From positions 1-34,855 of the forward strand of contig CAYPVT010000002.1 of assembly GCA_964414265.1 (NCBI GenBank): DNA of 34,855 nt, read 5' to 3'. This DNA comes from VMEP01 sp964414265 (GTDB lineage: Bacteria; Patescibacteriota; Minisyncoccia; Phycocordibacterales; VMEP01). A program made the translations under genes and the position numbers. This document shows positions 8,056 to 16,046 of the stretch, piece after piece. Within the stretch, counting starts at the first letter, position 1; each line of letters begins with the position of its first letter. Below the pieces are notes generated by a model that was not told the DNA's origin, searched no databases, and saw only the letters and a list, made by a program, of their open reading frames with translations.

Positions 8056-8922
8056 TTAAGTTACCCTGTGGATTTCTCCAAATTGTTCTGAAATTAAACC
8101 TTTAATTTCAAGGAGAGAAATAAGGGTGTTTAGTTGATGAATAGGGAAGTCTACATTTCTCGCGAGTTCATCTCGTGATATAGGCTCTCGTAGAATCTCC
8201 AATATTTTTCTTTCTTCATTTGAGCAATCAAGAAAAGCATTTTCATCTTGCACCTTTTTTTCTACAGAAAACCCAAGAGCAGAAATTAAATCCGCGCTTT
8301 TGGTGATTGGTGTCGCGCCCTCGCGGATTAAACGATTTGTCCCGAAAGATGAAAATGAAAAAATATTTCCCGGAACAGCATAAACCTCGCGATTGTAATC
8401 AAGAGCAAGTCGCGCGGTGATGAGTGTGCCAGATTTTTCTTCCGCTTCTATAATAAGTGTCGCTTTCGATACCCCAGCCATCAAACGATTTCTTTGAGGG
8501 AATGACCAAATTGTGGCGCGAAAGTCTGGTTCGTGTTCGGAAATTAGCGCACCACCTGCTTTAACGATATCTTCGGCGAGTTGCGCATTGGTTGCTGGAT
8601 ATAAAACTTTTCTTGAAATACCAGAACCAGGAAAAGCAATTGTTTGAAGTCCTGATTTAATTGCTGCGCGATGCGCAATGGAATCAAGGCCGAGAGCAAG
8701 GCCGGAAACAATAACAATCGGATAACCACGTAACCCTTCAATTAATTTTTCGCACACCTCTCTTCCGTAAGAAGTATATTTTCGAGAACCGACTACCGTG
8801 AGAAGAGTTTTAGATGAATCTGGAAACACTCCTTCTATAAAAAGATTTTTTGGTGGCTGTGGAATTTCTAGAATTTGCTTTGGAAACTCCTCTTTTGATA
8901 GTTTTCTTATATTTTGAACCAT
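8056..8922 (-). CDS. dprA: DNA-processing protein DprA
   Basis: Binds incoming single-stranded DNA and loads RecA during natural transformation. It has 288 residues. The Rossmann-type DprA/Smf domain shows VVGSRKYTSYG, IVSGLALGLDSIAHRAA, FPGSGI, LISEHEP, FPQRNRLMAG, EKSGTLITARLALDYNREVYAVPG and GTNRLIREGA in order. A C-terminal winged-helix region follows (about 228-285, SNEERKILEILREPISRDELARN). The length is near the lower end for the family, since the N-terminal SAM-like domain is short or absent. It is transcribed on the minus strand towards the pilin gene. Confidence 0.95.
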   Translation of the reverse strand: MVQNIRKLSKEEFPKQILEIPQPPKNLFIEGVFPDSSKTLLTVVGSRKYTSYGREVCEKLIEGLRGYPIVIVSGLALGLDSIAHRAAIKSGLQTIAFPGSGISRKVLYPATNAQLAEDIVKAGGALISEHEPDFRATIWSFPQRNRLMAGVSKATLIIEAEEKSGTLITARLALDYNREVYAVPGNIFSFSSFGTNRLIREGATPITKSADLISALGFSVEKKVQDENAFLDCSNEERKILEILREPISRDELARNVDFPIHQLNTLISLLEIKGLISEQFGEIHRVT

Positions 8923-9135
8923 ATTGGTTTAGTAAACAAAAAAACAGTTCTTGTATTATAACAAGCTATTATTATTTTTTATGTGTATTTCTTTTGTGAT
9001 GTGTTTTGGGATATACTAAAAGTTAAGAAATAGGGCATTTTTTTTGTTATATAACATAACCCGCCCAAATTTTTGTTTACAAAAATTTATTTGAGTGACG
9101 GTTCTTATAACCGCTTTACTCCTTAAAAATCAGCC
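8923..9135. other. Divergent intergenic region dprA/serS
   Basis: This AT-rich gap holds the upstream regions of two divergent genes. Around 9067-9094 an inverted repeat (AAATTTTTG / CAAAAATTT) could form a hairpin in the serS leader. I saw no T-box motifs and no convincing -35/-10 pair. Confidence 0.4.
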
Positions 9136-10410
9136 ATGCTCGACATAAAATTCATCAAAGAAAATCCAGACCTTATTCGCGAAGGCGCCCGTAAAAAACT
9201 TATCAATTTTAACGTTGATGACTTGCTCGCGGTTGAAGAGAAGCGTCTCGCAATCCTCCTTTCTGTAGAGAGCTTGCGCGCGGAGCAAAATCGAGCGAGC
9301 GACGAAGTCGCAAAAGGAATTGATCCTTCCGCGCGAGAGCTTTTGGTTTCTGAGATGAAACTTTTAAAAGAGCAATTGAAAATTAAAGAGGACGAACTAA
9401 AAGAAATAATGTCTTCTTGGCAGTCGTTAATGCTCCAAGTGCCAAACGTTCCGGACATGACCGTTCCCGACGGTTTAAGTGATGAAGATAATGAAGAAGT
9501 GAAAAAATGGGGAAAAATTCCTGAATTTAGTTTTGTACCCAAAAACCACATCGACCTTATGCAACAAAATGGAATGGTTGATTTTGAACGCGGAGTTAAA
9601 GTTGCGGGCTTTCGTGGATATTTCTTAAAAGGCGACGGCGCGCTTCTTTCTTTTGCTGTTTGGCAATACGCTCAAAAATTTTTCTTAAGTAAGGGATTTA
9701 CTCTGATAATCGCTCCATCTCTTGTTCGCAGAGAAGTATTTCTTGGTACTGGATATATTCCACAAGGAGAAGAAGATTTGTATAAAACACAGGACGGTGA
9801 TTTTTTGGCAGGAACCGCAGAGGTCGGAGTCATGGGTTATCACATGGACGAAGTTTTGAACAAAGAAGAATTTCCTAAAAAATATTTGGGATTCTCGCCA
9901 TGTTTCAGGCGCGAAGCGGGAAGTCACGGCAAAGATACAAAAGGACTCATTCGTGTTCACGAGTTTTATAAATGGGAGCAAGTAGTTTTATGTGAAGCAA
10001 GCCATGAGGAATCAGTAAAACTACATGAATGGTTAAATAGAAACACAGAAGAGTTTATTGAGTCTTTAGGTATTCCATATCACACCGTTGCCAACTGTGG
10101 CGGAGATTTAGGTTTAGGTCAGGTTAAAAAATATGATATTGAACTTTGGGTTCCGGGCGAAAATAAATATCGTGAAATCAGCTCCGCTTCATACTTCCAT
10201 GATTTTCAGACAAGACGCCTCAATATTAAATATAAAGACGCAGAAGGTAAGCTCCGCTTTGCACACTCTTTAAATAGCACTGCTATCCCGACTCCTCGCA
10301 TTTTAGTTTCAATCGTTGAGAATTTCCAAAACGCAGATGGTTCCATCACAGTTCCAGAAGCACTTCGTCCATTTTTTGGTAAAGACGTAATAAATAATAT
10401 TAATAGCTAA
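9136..10410 (+). CDS. serS: Seryl-tRNA synthetase
   Basis: Charges tRNA-Ser (and tRNA-Sec where present) with serine. At 424 residues it is full length for a bacterial class II SerRS. The N-terminal coiled-coil tRNA-binding arm covers about 1-105 (MLDIKFIKENPDLIREG, then a charged heptad region). The catalytic core has the TAEVG segment, motif 2 (FSPCFRREAGSHGKDTKGLIRVHEFYK), the VANCGGDLG segment, SSASYFHDFQTRR and motif 3 (HSLNSTAIPTPRILVSIVENF). It is followed after 11 bases by the FtsQ-type gene, which suggests co-transcription. Confidence 0.97.
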   Translation: MLDIKFIKENPDLIREGARKKLINFNVDDLLAVEEKRLAILLSVESLRAEQNRASDEVAKGIDPSARELLVSEMKLLKEQLKIKEDELKEIMSSWQSLMLQVPNVPDMTVPDGLSDEDNEEVKKWGKIPEFSFVPKNHIDLMQQNGMVDFERGVKVAGFRGYFLKGDGALLSFAVWQYAQKFFLSKGFTLIIAPSLVRREVFLGTGYIPQGEEDLYKTQDGDFLAGTAEVGVMGYHMDEVLNKEEFPKKYLGFSPCFRREAGSHGKDTKGLIRVHEFYKWEQVVLCEASHEESVKLHEWLNRNTEEFIESLGIPYHTVANCGGDLGLGQVKKYDIELWVPGENKYREISSASYFHDFQTRRLNIKYKDAEGKLRFAHSLNSTAIPTPRILVSIVENFQNADGSITVPEALRPFFGKDVINNINS

Positions 10411-10421
10411 CTTCAATTGCC

Positions 10422-11273
10422 ATGGAATTTGGGCGTAAGTTTAAAACAAAAACATCTACCGCCCGTCTGCGCAGGCGGAAAGCATTAATTAAAAAAGCGA
10501 TTATAGTATCTGCTATTTCGTTTTTTGTATTGATTGTTTTTGTTTTTATAGTAAACCTGTCTTCGTTGCGAATAGAAAAGACAGTTGTTTTTGGCACAAA
10601 CATTCTTAAAGAAGATGATGTTCTTGAAGTGGTTAATGTTGGAATTTCTGGAAAATATTTTTTCCTTATCCCCAAAAACAGTATTTTCTTTTATCCAAAA
10701 GAGAGAATTAAAAATGCTTTGCTAAATAAGTTTGGAAGAATTGAAGCTGTGTATCCAGCGCTTGATAACGGAAATGTATTAGTAGTATCTATTTCTGAAC
10801 ATTCTCCAAAGTATTTATGGTGTGGGGATAAAAAGATAGAGGAGAATCATGCGAGCGGGAATTGCTACTTTACGGATAAAACTGGACTCATTTTCGTTAA
10901 GTCCCCAGATTTTTCTTCAAACGTCTTTTTCACTTTTTACGGACCGCTTGCTTCAACGACAGAACCAATTGGGGCAAGAATATTTTCAGTTGAAGAATTT
11001 GAGAGAGTTGTTTCGTTTAAAGACGCTGTTTCTGGGATGGGTTTTAAATCAAAAGGATTCGCGGTTTTAAACGATGGCGATTATGAGCTTAACCTTAGCC
11101 CCTCTGGAAAAATTCTTTTTAATACAAAAAACGATTTTACAAAATCACTCGATAACATTCTCTTGGCTATTACTTCGCTCCCGCTTTCCGACGAAATTAA
11201 AACAAAACTTGATTCACTTCTATACATAGACGTTCGTTTTGGTAATAAAGTTTTTTATAAGTTTGAAGACTAG
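10422..11273 (+). CDS. ftsQ: FtsQ-like cell division protein (POTRA)
   Basis: Probable divisome membrane protein. It has 283 residues: a short basic cytoplasmic N-terminus, one membrane helix at about 26-45, then an extracytoplasmic POTRA-type domain beginning SLRIEKTVVFGTNILKEDDVLEVV and continuing through KNALLNKFGRIEAVYPALDNGNVLVVSISEHSPKYLW, the layout of FtsQ/DivIB. Two cysteines (WCG... and NCYF) bracket a short insert and may form a disulfide. The TSTARLRRRK segment before the membrane helix is encoded by a GC-rich inverted repeat at 10459-10478. The assignment rests on architecture and on POTRA-like spacing, as FtsQ sequences diverge strongly. It lies 11 bases after serS. Confidence 0.75.
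   Translation: MEFGRKFKTKTSTARLRRRKALIKKAIIVSAISFFVLIVFVFIVNLSSLRIEKTVVFGTNILKEDDVLEVVNVGISGKYFFLIPKNSIFFYPKERIKNALLNKFGRIEAVYPALDNGNVLVVSISEHSPKYLWCGDKKIEENHASGNCYFTDKTGLIFVKSPDFSSNVFFTFYGPLASTTEPIGARIFSVEEFERVVSFKDAVSGMGFKSKGFAVLNDGDYELNLSPSGKILFNTKNDFTKSLDNILLAITSLPLSDEIKTKLDSLLYIDVRFGNKVFYKFED
10459..10478. repeat. Inverted repeat inside the ftsQ-like gene
   Basis: Imperfect palindrome around CTGCGCAG with flanking CCGCC/GGCGG. It encodes ARLRRRK in the cytoplasmic tail. It shares the CTGC/GCAGG-type core with the topA insertion. Confidence 0.45.
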
Positions 11274-11348
11274 TCGAGATTGTCGCCCCTTTTAATTTTT
11301 ATGGGATTGTTGTAGTTTATCGAGAGTACAACTTCTTTGGAGAAGCCC

Positions 11349-11822
11349 ATGGGCAACATAGTGTATTCTGGTTTTCCGATTCACCTTGCGTACACGCTTT
11401 CAATCGCCATAGTTGAGGCGATGCAGGGCGGGCGCGAGTTTGTCGGCAAGAACGACCTCAAGCGACTTCTCGAGTGGTATCAGGGTGCTGTTTATCCCTA
11501 TAATGCCACCTTGTTTTCACGAGGCGGTGAAAGCGATGAGGGGCAAGCGCTCTATCTTCTGATGCGACGCGCCCAAGTGGAAAACGCCGTGAACGGGGTT
11601 CGAAGGAGGTCTTCGCTCTTTGATCGGGTTGTCGAGTTTGTGAAGAGGTTTCCTCGCGAAACATATTCACACCACGACGCCTATTTCGTTCTCAACTTTT
11701 TCAATGACCTTGCTTCCGGAATAAGGGAGTACAGGCTTTCGATTAAGCGGAGGCATATGATGGCGCTGGCGAGGGGAAATGTCGTAAGACTCAAAAACAG
11801 GATAGAACAGGCGCGGGCCTAA
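11349..11822 (+). CDS. Hypothetical protein, GC-rich single-gene cassette
   Basis: I do not recognise the 157-residue product. The start is ATG 11349, preceded by TTGGAGAAG at Shine-Dalgarno distance; a TTG four codons earlier would destroy that spacing. The protein is soluble, rich in Arg, mixed in charge, and predicted helical (for example LAYTLSIAIVEAMQGG near the N-terminus and a basic C-terminal helix). Compared with the genes on either side it uses more GC-rich codons and has a true ribosome-binding site. Its own terminator follows within 20 bases. It stands alone between ftsQ and the dihydrouridine synthase gene. The combination suggests recent acquisition, but no integrase or flanking repeat is visible. 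Confidence 0.65.
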   Translation: MGNIVYSGFPIHLAYTLSIAIVEAMQGGREFVGKNDLKRLLEWYQGAVYPYNATLFSRGGESDEGQALYLLMRRAQVENAVNGVRRRSSLFDRVVEFVKRFPRETYSHHDAYFVLNFFNDLASGIREYRLSIKRRHMMALARGNVVRLKNRIEQARA

Positions 11823-11838
11823 AATCCTGCAGATACAC

Positions 11839-11867
11839 AAAAGGGAGCGCCAGTCGCTCCCTTTTTT
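11839..11867 (+). terminator. Rho-independent terminator with GCGCCAGTCGC core
   Basis: Arms AAAAGGGAGCG and CGCTCCCTTTT around the loop CCAGT, followed by T. The 11-base core GCGCCAGTCGC recurs in the terminator at 13512-13549. Confidence 0.9.
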
Positions 11868-11910
11868 AATTTTACGAAAAAATTTTTTAGCTTATGTTAA
11901 TATCGTGGAA

Positions 11911-12930
11911 ATGAAGGGATTTTGGAAAAACTTAAAAAAGCCATTTTTTGTTTTGGCGCCAATGGCCGACGTCACCGACGCGGCTTTTCGTCAGATTATC
12001 GCGAAGTATGGCAAGCCTGATGTTTTTTGGACAGAGTTTGTTTCTGCCGATGGATTATGTAGCCCTATTGGTCGAGAGAAACTTTTAATCGACCTTGCTT
12101 ATACAGAAGGAGAGCGACCAATTGTTGCGCAAATTTTTTCATCTAATCCGGATAATATCCGTGAGACGGCAAAGTTAATTAAAGAGTTGGGTTTTGATGG
12201 GCTTGATATAAATATGGGTTGCCCTGATAGAACAATAGAGAAACAGGGCGCGGGCGCTTCGTTGATGAAGAATCCAAAACTTGCGCAAGAAATAATTCTT
12301 GCCGCCAAAGAAGGCGCAGGGGATATGCCCGTGTCTGTTAAAACTCGCCTTGGATATAACAAAGATATTTTGGAAGAGTGGCTACCGATGCTACTTGAAG
12401 CTCGCCCCGCGGTTATCACCGTGCACGCGCGAAACAGAAAAGAGTTGTCGGATTTCCCAGCACGTTGGGAGATGGTTAAACGCGCTGTTCAAATTCGCGA
12501 CGAGTTGAAAAGTGAAACGCTAATTATTGGCAATGGTGACGTTAAAGATATTGCGGACGCTCGAATGAAAGTAAAAGAAACTGGCGCTGATGGCGTGATG
12601 CTGGGGCGGGCAATTTTTGGCAACCCCAGCCTTTTTAATCGTGAGCAAAAAGAAGTTGATATAAAAACGAGATTAAAAATTATGGTTGAGCATACAAAAC
12701 TTTTCGAAGAACTATTTGTTACGGGGACTTGTCACGTTAAAGACCGTCCTCGCGAAGCGAGTGCGGAGGGCACCTTGGGACGAAAGTCTTTTAACGTGAT
12801 GAAAAAGCACTACAAAGCTTACGCTCATGGATTTATCGGCGCCAAAGAGCTTCGAGTAGAACTAATGGAAACAAAAAATGCTAAAGAAGTTGAGGGGATT
12901 GTGGAGAAATTTCTAGGTGGTAGTCTGTAG
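11911..12930 (+). CDS. tRNA-dihydrouridine synthase (Dus family)
   Basis: FMN-dependent enzyme that reduces uridines to dihydrouridine in tRNA D-loops. From ATG 11911 it has 339 residues; a GTG two codons upstream is possible. The TIM-barrel motifs are in order: LAPMADVTDAAFR (about 15-27), DINMGCPDRTIEKQGAGASLM with catalytic C104 and K111, SVKTRLGYN, ITVHARNRKE, then IIGNGDVKDIADA and GADGVMLGRAIFGNPSLF for phosphate binding. A GC-rich hairpin at 12744-12769 puts extra residues (roughly DRPREASAEGTLG) ahead of the usual FNVMKKHYKAY region. The -10-like TAATAT is seven bases before the ATG. The DusB/DusA/DusC subtype cannot be settled by eye. Confidence 0.93.
   Translation: MKGFWKNLKKPFFVLAPMADVTDAAFRQIIAKYGKPDVFWTEFVSADGLCSPIGREKLLIDLAYTEGERPIVAQIFSSNPDNIRETAKLIKELGFDGLDINMGCPDRTIEKQGAGASLMKNPKLAQEIILAAKEGAGDMPVSVKTRLGYNKDILEEWLPMLLEARPAVITVHARNRKELSDFPARWEMVKRAVQIRDELKSETLIIGNGDVKDIADARMKVKETGADGVMLGRAIFGNPSLFNREQKEVDIKTRLKIMVEHTKLFEELFVTGTCHVKDRPREASAEGTLGRKSFNVMKKHYKAYAHGFIGAKELRVELMETKNAKEVEGIVEKFLGGSL
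12744..12769. repeat. Hairpin insertion within the dus gene
   Basis: CTCGC-GAA-GCGAG core with outer CCG/CGG pairing and mismatches. It encodes an RPREASAEG-like segment that looks inserted before the conserved C-terminal helical domain. Confidence 0.45.
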
Positions 12931-12955
12931 AAAGTAAAACGACGGAGGGTTCATT

Positions 12956-13486
12956 ATGAAATCAGTGTTGATCCAAGTTGAAAGGGCTACGAAACTGCTC
13001 AAAGCAAAACCACAGATTGCCAATCCGCTTTCGCCAAAAGGGGAGAAACTCTATCAGGAAGCCGAAAAGCGTTCCTTGGTTGATTTATACACTTCACGTT
13101 TGGCAAAATATCTTGAAAGCGAGGAGGGGCGAGCGGTAAGGGGCCTTTTTTCGGAAATGTGGGGATTGGATTCGGAAACGTGGGGATTGGATGGATTCAC
13201 TAAAACCAATCAATTGCGTTGGCGAATTCTTCTATACAGGTCGGAGAATTGCAATAACTCCAACCGGCAGGAGGTAATCTGGTTTGGTGGTAATGGCCTC
13301 GAACTTTACTACGTAGAAAAGGGGTCAAATAAATATCATTCCGCGCCAATTTCCCCGGCAGGCTTGATTGAGCGGATTGTTTTTAACGACGACCGATTTA
13401 ACGCAGCGGAAGTGGTAAGGCCGGAGCAGGTGATTCCATACATTCGTACGTGTACGATGGAGTTGGTCCGTTACCTGAACCGCTAA
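12956..13486 (+). CDS. Hypothetical protein, GC-richer single gene
   Basis: Product not recognised (176 residues). A strong Shine-Dalgarno site, GGAGGG, lies nine bases before ATG 12956. The gene starts only 25 bases after the dus stop with no terminator between, so it may be read from the dus promoter, and it has its own terminator at 13512-13549. The protein starts with a helical, lysine-rich region, then has a seven-residue tandem repeat (SEMWGLD, SETWGLD; about 66-79) and a mostly beta-like remainder with WRILLYRSE and VIWFGGNGLELYYVE. No signal peptide or membrane helix is seen. It shares the strong ribosome-binding site and terminator pattern of the other cassette-like genes. Confidence 0.6.
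   Translation: MKSVLIQVERATKLLKAKPQIANPLSPKGEKLYQEAEKRSLVDLYTSRLAKYLESEEGRAVRGLFSEMWGLDSETWGLDGFTKTNQLRWRILLYRSENCNNSNRQEVIWFGGNGLELYYVEKGSNKYHSAPISPAGLIERIVFNDDRFNAAEVVRPEQVIPYIRTCTMELVRYLNR
13150..13191 (+). repeat. 21-nt tandem duplication
   Basis: Two adjacent 21-base units starting TTCGGAAAYGTGGGGATT with a single difference between them (T/C). In frame, it duplicates seven residues of the hypothetical protein. Confidence 0.85.
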
Positions 13487-13511
13487 AGCCAGATGTTCTT
13501 GCAGAGAAAAG

Positions 13512-13549
13512 AAATGGGGTTGCGCCAGTCGCACCCCGTTTTGTTTTTT
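13512..13549 (+). terminator. Rho-independent terminator with GCGCCAGTCGC core
   Basis: GGGG-T-TGCG / CGCA-CCCC stem with one bulge around CCAGT, then a T-rich tract. The core is identical over 11 bases to the terminator at 11839-11867, although the genes before them look unrelated. Confidence 0.85.
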
Positions 13550-13555
13550 AATTAG

Positions 13556-13577
13556 AAAAAGAAAAAGGTGCATAAGT
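13556..13577 (+). repeat. 22-nt direct repeat, left copy
   Basis: AAAAAGAAAAAGGTGCATAA plus GT. The same 22 bases occur at 15946-15967. The two copies flank the two-gene unit 13624-15884. Confidence 0.8.
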
Positions 13578-13610
13578 TTATCTCAAGTTCCAAATTGACA
13601 ATTTTTTTGT

Positions 13611-13616
13611 TATAAT
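13611..13616 (+). promoter_or_regulatory. -10 box TATAAT, leaderless spacing
   Basis: A perfect TATAAT lies seven bases before ATG 13624, so transcription would begin at or next to the start codon. No good -35 is visible at 17 bases. Confidence 0.55.
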
Positions 13617-13623
13617 TTTGTTT

Positions 13624-14097
13624 ATGAAAGACAGGAATATTTTTCTCATTATTGCGATTATCGTTGTTAGCACCGTTTTTCTGTTTATATATAAAAAAGA
13701 TTTAATAGGAACACTTTCGGTCTTTAAAAAAAATATATCAACAACTACACAAGAGCCCGTGAGAACGGATTTCGGCACCGATGTACCCGCCGATTTTCCG
13801 GCAGACATTCCCATTGAAGATGGAGCACAAGCCGAGCAGAGCTATAGTCTGAATTATGCCGGCCAAAAGCAACTGACGATAGTCTTTCTTTCAACCAAAA
13901 TGGTGAAAGAAAATTATGTGCTCTATGCAGATCTTCTCGCGAAGCAAGGCTGGAACGTTTCCAACAAATACGAAAGCCCGAAACTATTCTCCCTGTATGG
14001 CATGAAAGAGAGTAACGACATAAACGTGACCATCAGCGAGAACACCTCGGCCACCTCCACGAAGTCGCAGGTAAGCATTAGTGTTTTGAAAAAATGA
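13624..14097 (+). CDS. Hypothetical membrane-anchored protein
   Basis: Function unknown; 157 residues. One N-terminal membrane helix (about 5-23, IFLIIAIIVVSTVFLFIY) is followed by a lysine-containing stretch, a Thr/Pro/Asp-rich linker (about 43-70) and a small extracytoplasmic domain with VFLSTKMVKENYVLYADLLAKQGWNV and KLFSLYGMKESNDINVTIS. Such a membrane-tethered domain after an acidic, proline-rich linker is common in Patescibacteria surface proteins. The stop overlaps the next start (ATGA at 14094-14097), so the two genes are translationally coupled. ATG 13624 is chosen over the in-frame TTG at 13618 because it sits directly behind TATAAT. Confidence 0.7.
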   Translation: MKDRNIFLIIAIIVVSTVFLFIYKKDLIGTLSVFKKNISTTTQEPVRTDFGTDVPADFPADIPIEDGAQAEQSYSLNYAGQKQLTIVFLSTKMVKENYVLYADLLAKQGWNVSNKYESPKLFSLYGMKESNDINVTISENTSATSTKSQVSISVLKK

Positions 14098-15884
14098 TGA
14101 AAACAATTCGCACTATTTTTACAGTCGTTGCCTTGTTCTTAATAACACCAAGTTTCTCTTTTGCAGGTACGCAAACTTTCACGAGTAACGGGACTTTTAT
14201 TGTTCCCGTAGGAGTCACCAGTGTATTGGTCAACATGAGTGGTGGTGGGGGTGGTGGGGGTATGCAATGGTCTTGGGTGTGTGGAGTCTCGCAGTTCGGA
14301 ACGTCTGGTGGCACGACCTCTTTTGGTGGCCTTTTAGTCGCACTTGGTGGATTTGTTGGAAATGGCGGATCTGATCCAGCCCTAGGTGGTGCTGCAGGTG
14401 GCGCAGGAGGAGTATCAGGCAGTCCTGGTGGTTGGAGTTGGGGAGGCGCAGGTGGGGGTAGTTTATTTGGTTCTGGGGGGACAGGATTTTACAGGATTCC
14501 TAACACTCAGGATTTTCCTGGTACGGGAGGAAATGGATATGGAGCCGGAGGCGGAGGAGGGATTACTGGTGGTGGGGGAGGAGGGGGTGCAGCTTTTAGC
14601 GGGAGAGTACTTACTGTTGTTTCTGGTCAAATTATACCAGTAACTGTTGGAACTGGTGGGCTAGCTAATATTGCAGTATGTCCCCAGTTTTCATCTGGGG
14701 CAGGCGCTACGGGTTTTGTTAGTGTTTCTTGGACAGACCCCACATTTGGCACCATCAACGTCTCCTCCAACATTTCCTCCTCATGGACCATTACCGGCCC
14801 AGCGACGATTACCGGCTCTGGCACATCACAGTCCTCGCCATCAAAACCGACAGGAACGTACACCATTACGTGGAATGATGTAGCTGGATATACTAAACCA
14901 ACTTCACAGAGCCTCACCCTTGTTTCAGGTGGCACAATTACCTTTAATGGTGTATATACAACATCGATTAATCTTGTAAGTCAAAATCTTTCCGTTCCAG
15001 CATCTGCAACGAGCGGGACGGCACTTAACTTTACAGCTGATGTTAGAAACATTGGTACCGCAGGTACGGATATTGGTTTTAGTGACAATTTTAGCTATCA
15101 ATGGAACGGCACAGGAGGAACGTGGACGAATCTCCCGCTTATTCCAAAGACCCCACTTTTAGCTAGCGCCATGTCGGGAGATTTTGGTTCATACACACCA
15201 ACTCAAACAGGAACTCTATATATTCAACATTGTGTTGATTCGGCAAATGTTGTTAATGAAGGAACAGACGAAACACCAAATTGCTCTGTAAGTGGAGCGG
15301 GGATAATCGTTACCCCTCCACCAAACACACCACCCATAGCCACAATCACCATCCCAGCTATCAACATCACAATTCCTGAAAATCAAGATCAGCAATTTAC
15401 AGGAGAGGCAACAGATACCGATGGAACGATAGTTGGGTATGAATGGAGAGTTGGGAACTGTGCGACGGGCACCATCCTTAGCTCTTTGGTAAGTTTTGTT
15501 AAATCATTTACACTGGGAACATACGATGTTTATTTTAGGGCTCAAGACAACAATGGGTTTTGGTCATCAAATTGTCCGTCGCGTAGAATTGATGTCATTG
15601 TAAATAATCAAATACCAGGGGTGTGTGGTTCTGCTAATGGGGTGCCAACACAAATAAAACCAGTTTCTAATCTTTGTGCCACAGTGGGATTACCAAGTCC
15701 AGTTGTTTTGCCAAATAGTAATTTTACACCATCTTGGTCGTGGGTATGCGCTGGAGAAAACGGTGGCGCAGATGCTACTTGTGGAGCTGTTACTTCATGT
15801 GGTGATAATAAATGCCAAGCATCTAAAGGAGAGAACCCGTCAACATGTAGGATTGATTGCAAAATAAATGTCATTGAATTTTAG
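14094..15884 (+). CDS. Secreted glycine-rich surface protein with PKD-like region
   Basis: Probable exported cell-surface protein of 596 residues. A signal peptide (MMKTIRTIFTVVALFLITPS, cleavage near FAG) leads to a domain starting TQTFTSNGTFIVPVGVTSVLV, then a very glycine-rich segment (about 43-200). Middle regions look like beta-sandwich modules: one around 295-400 resembling CARDB-type repeats, and one around 405-500 resembling PKD/cadherin folds (PPIATITIPA...GTIVGYEWRVG). The C-terminus has a cysteine-rich module (VCGSANG...WVCAGENGGADATC) and a CGDNKCQASKGENPSTCRIDC motif similar to the CGDG-C-GE repeats of environmental secreted proteins. No membrane anchor or LPxTG follows, so it may be released or held through its partner encoded just upstream. 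Confidence 0.75.
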   Translation: MMKTIRTIFTVVALFLITPSFSFAGTQTFTSNGTFIVPVGVTSVLVNMSGGGGGGGMQWSWVCGVSQFGTSGGTTSFGGLLVALGGFVGNGGSDPALGGAAGGAGGVSGSPGGWSWGGAGGGSLFGSGGTGFYRIPNTQDFPGTGGNGYGAGGGGGITGGGGGGGAAFSGRVLTVVSGQIIPVTVGTGGLANIAVCPQFSSGAGATGFVSVSWTDPTFGTINVSSNISSSWTITGPATITGSGTSQSSPSKPTGTYTITWNDVAGYTKPTSQSLTLVSGGTITFNGVYTTSINLVSQNLSVPASATSGTALNFTADVRNIGTAGTDIGFSDNFSYQWNGTGGTWTNLPLIPKTPLLASAMSGDFGSYTPTQTGTLYIQHCVDSANVVNEGTDETPNCSVSGAGIIVTPPPNTPPIATITIPAINITIPENQDQQFTGEATDTDGTIVGYEWRVGNCATGTILSSLVSFVKSFTLGTYDVYFRAQDNNGFWSSNCPSRRIDVIVNNQIPGVCGSANGVPTQIKPVSNLCATVGLPSPVVLPNSNFTPSWSWVCAGENGGADATCGAVTSCGDNKCQASKGENPSTCRIDCKINVIEF

Positions 15885-15945
15885 TATTTGTTTATGTTGC
15901 TTTTGTGGCGTTATGGGTAATAACGTATTCATGGAGATCCGTTAA

Positions 15946-15967
15946 AAAAAGAAAAAGGTGCATAAGT
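15946..15967 (+). repeat. 22-nt direct repeat, right copy
   Basis: Identical to 13556-13577. It lies 62 bases after the secreted-protein gene. Between the two is a small hairpin at 15909-15925 (CGTTAT / ATAACG) without a T run. Confidence 0.8.
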
Positions 15968-16046
15968 GGTGTTGTGATAAATTCCTGAAGTTATAGAATA
16001 AAGAGAGGAATTACCTATAACCTATAAAAAAGAGAGGAGCGACATT

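Noticed and set aside
8990..9135. Serine T-box riboswitch upstream of serS
   Set aside because: No T-box sequence or antiterminator pair visible; only a simple AT-rich hairpin.
13595..13616. TTGACA and TATAAT as one promoter
   Set aside because: The spacer is only 10 bases; the -10 may be used, but not with this -35.
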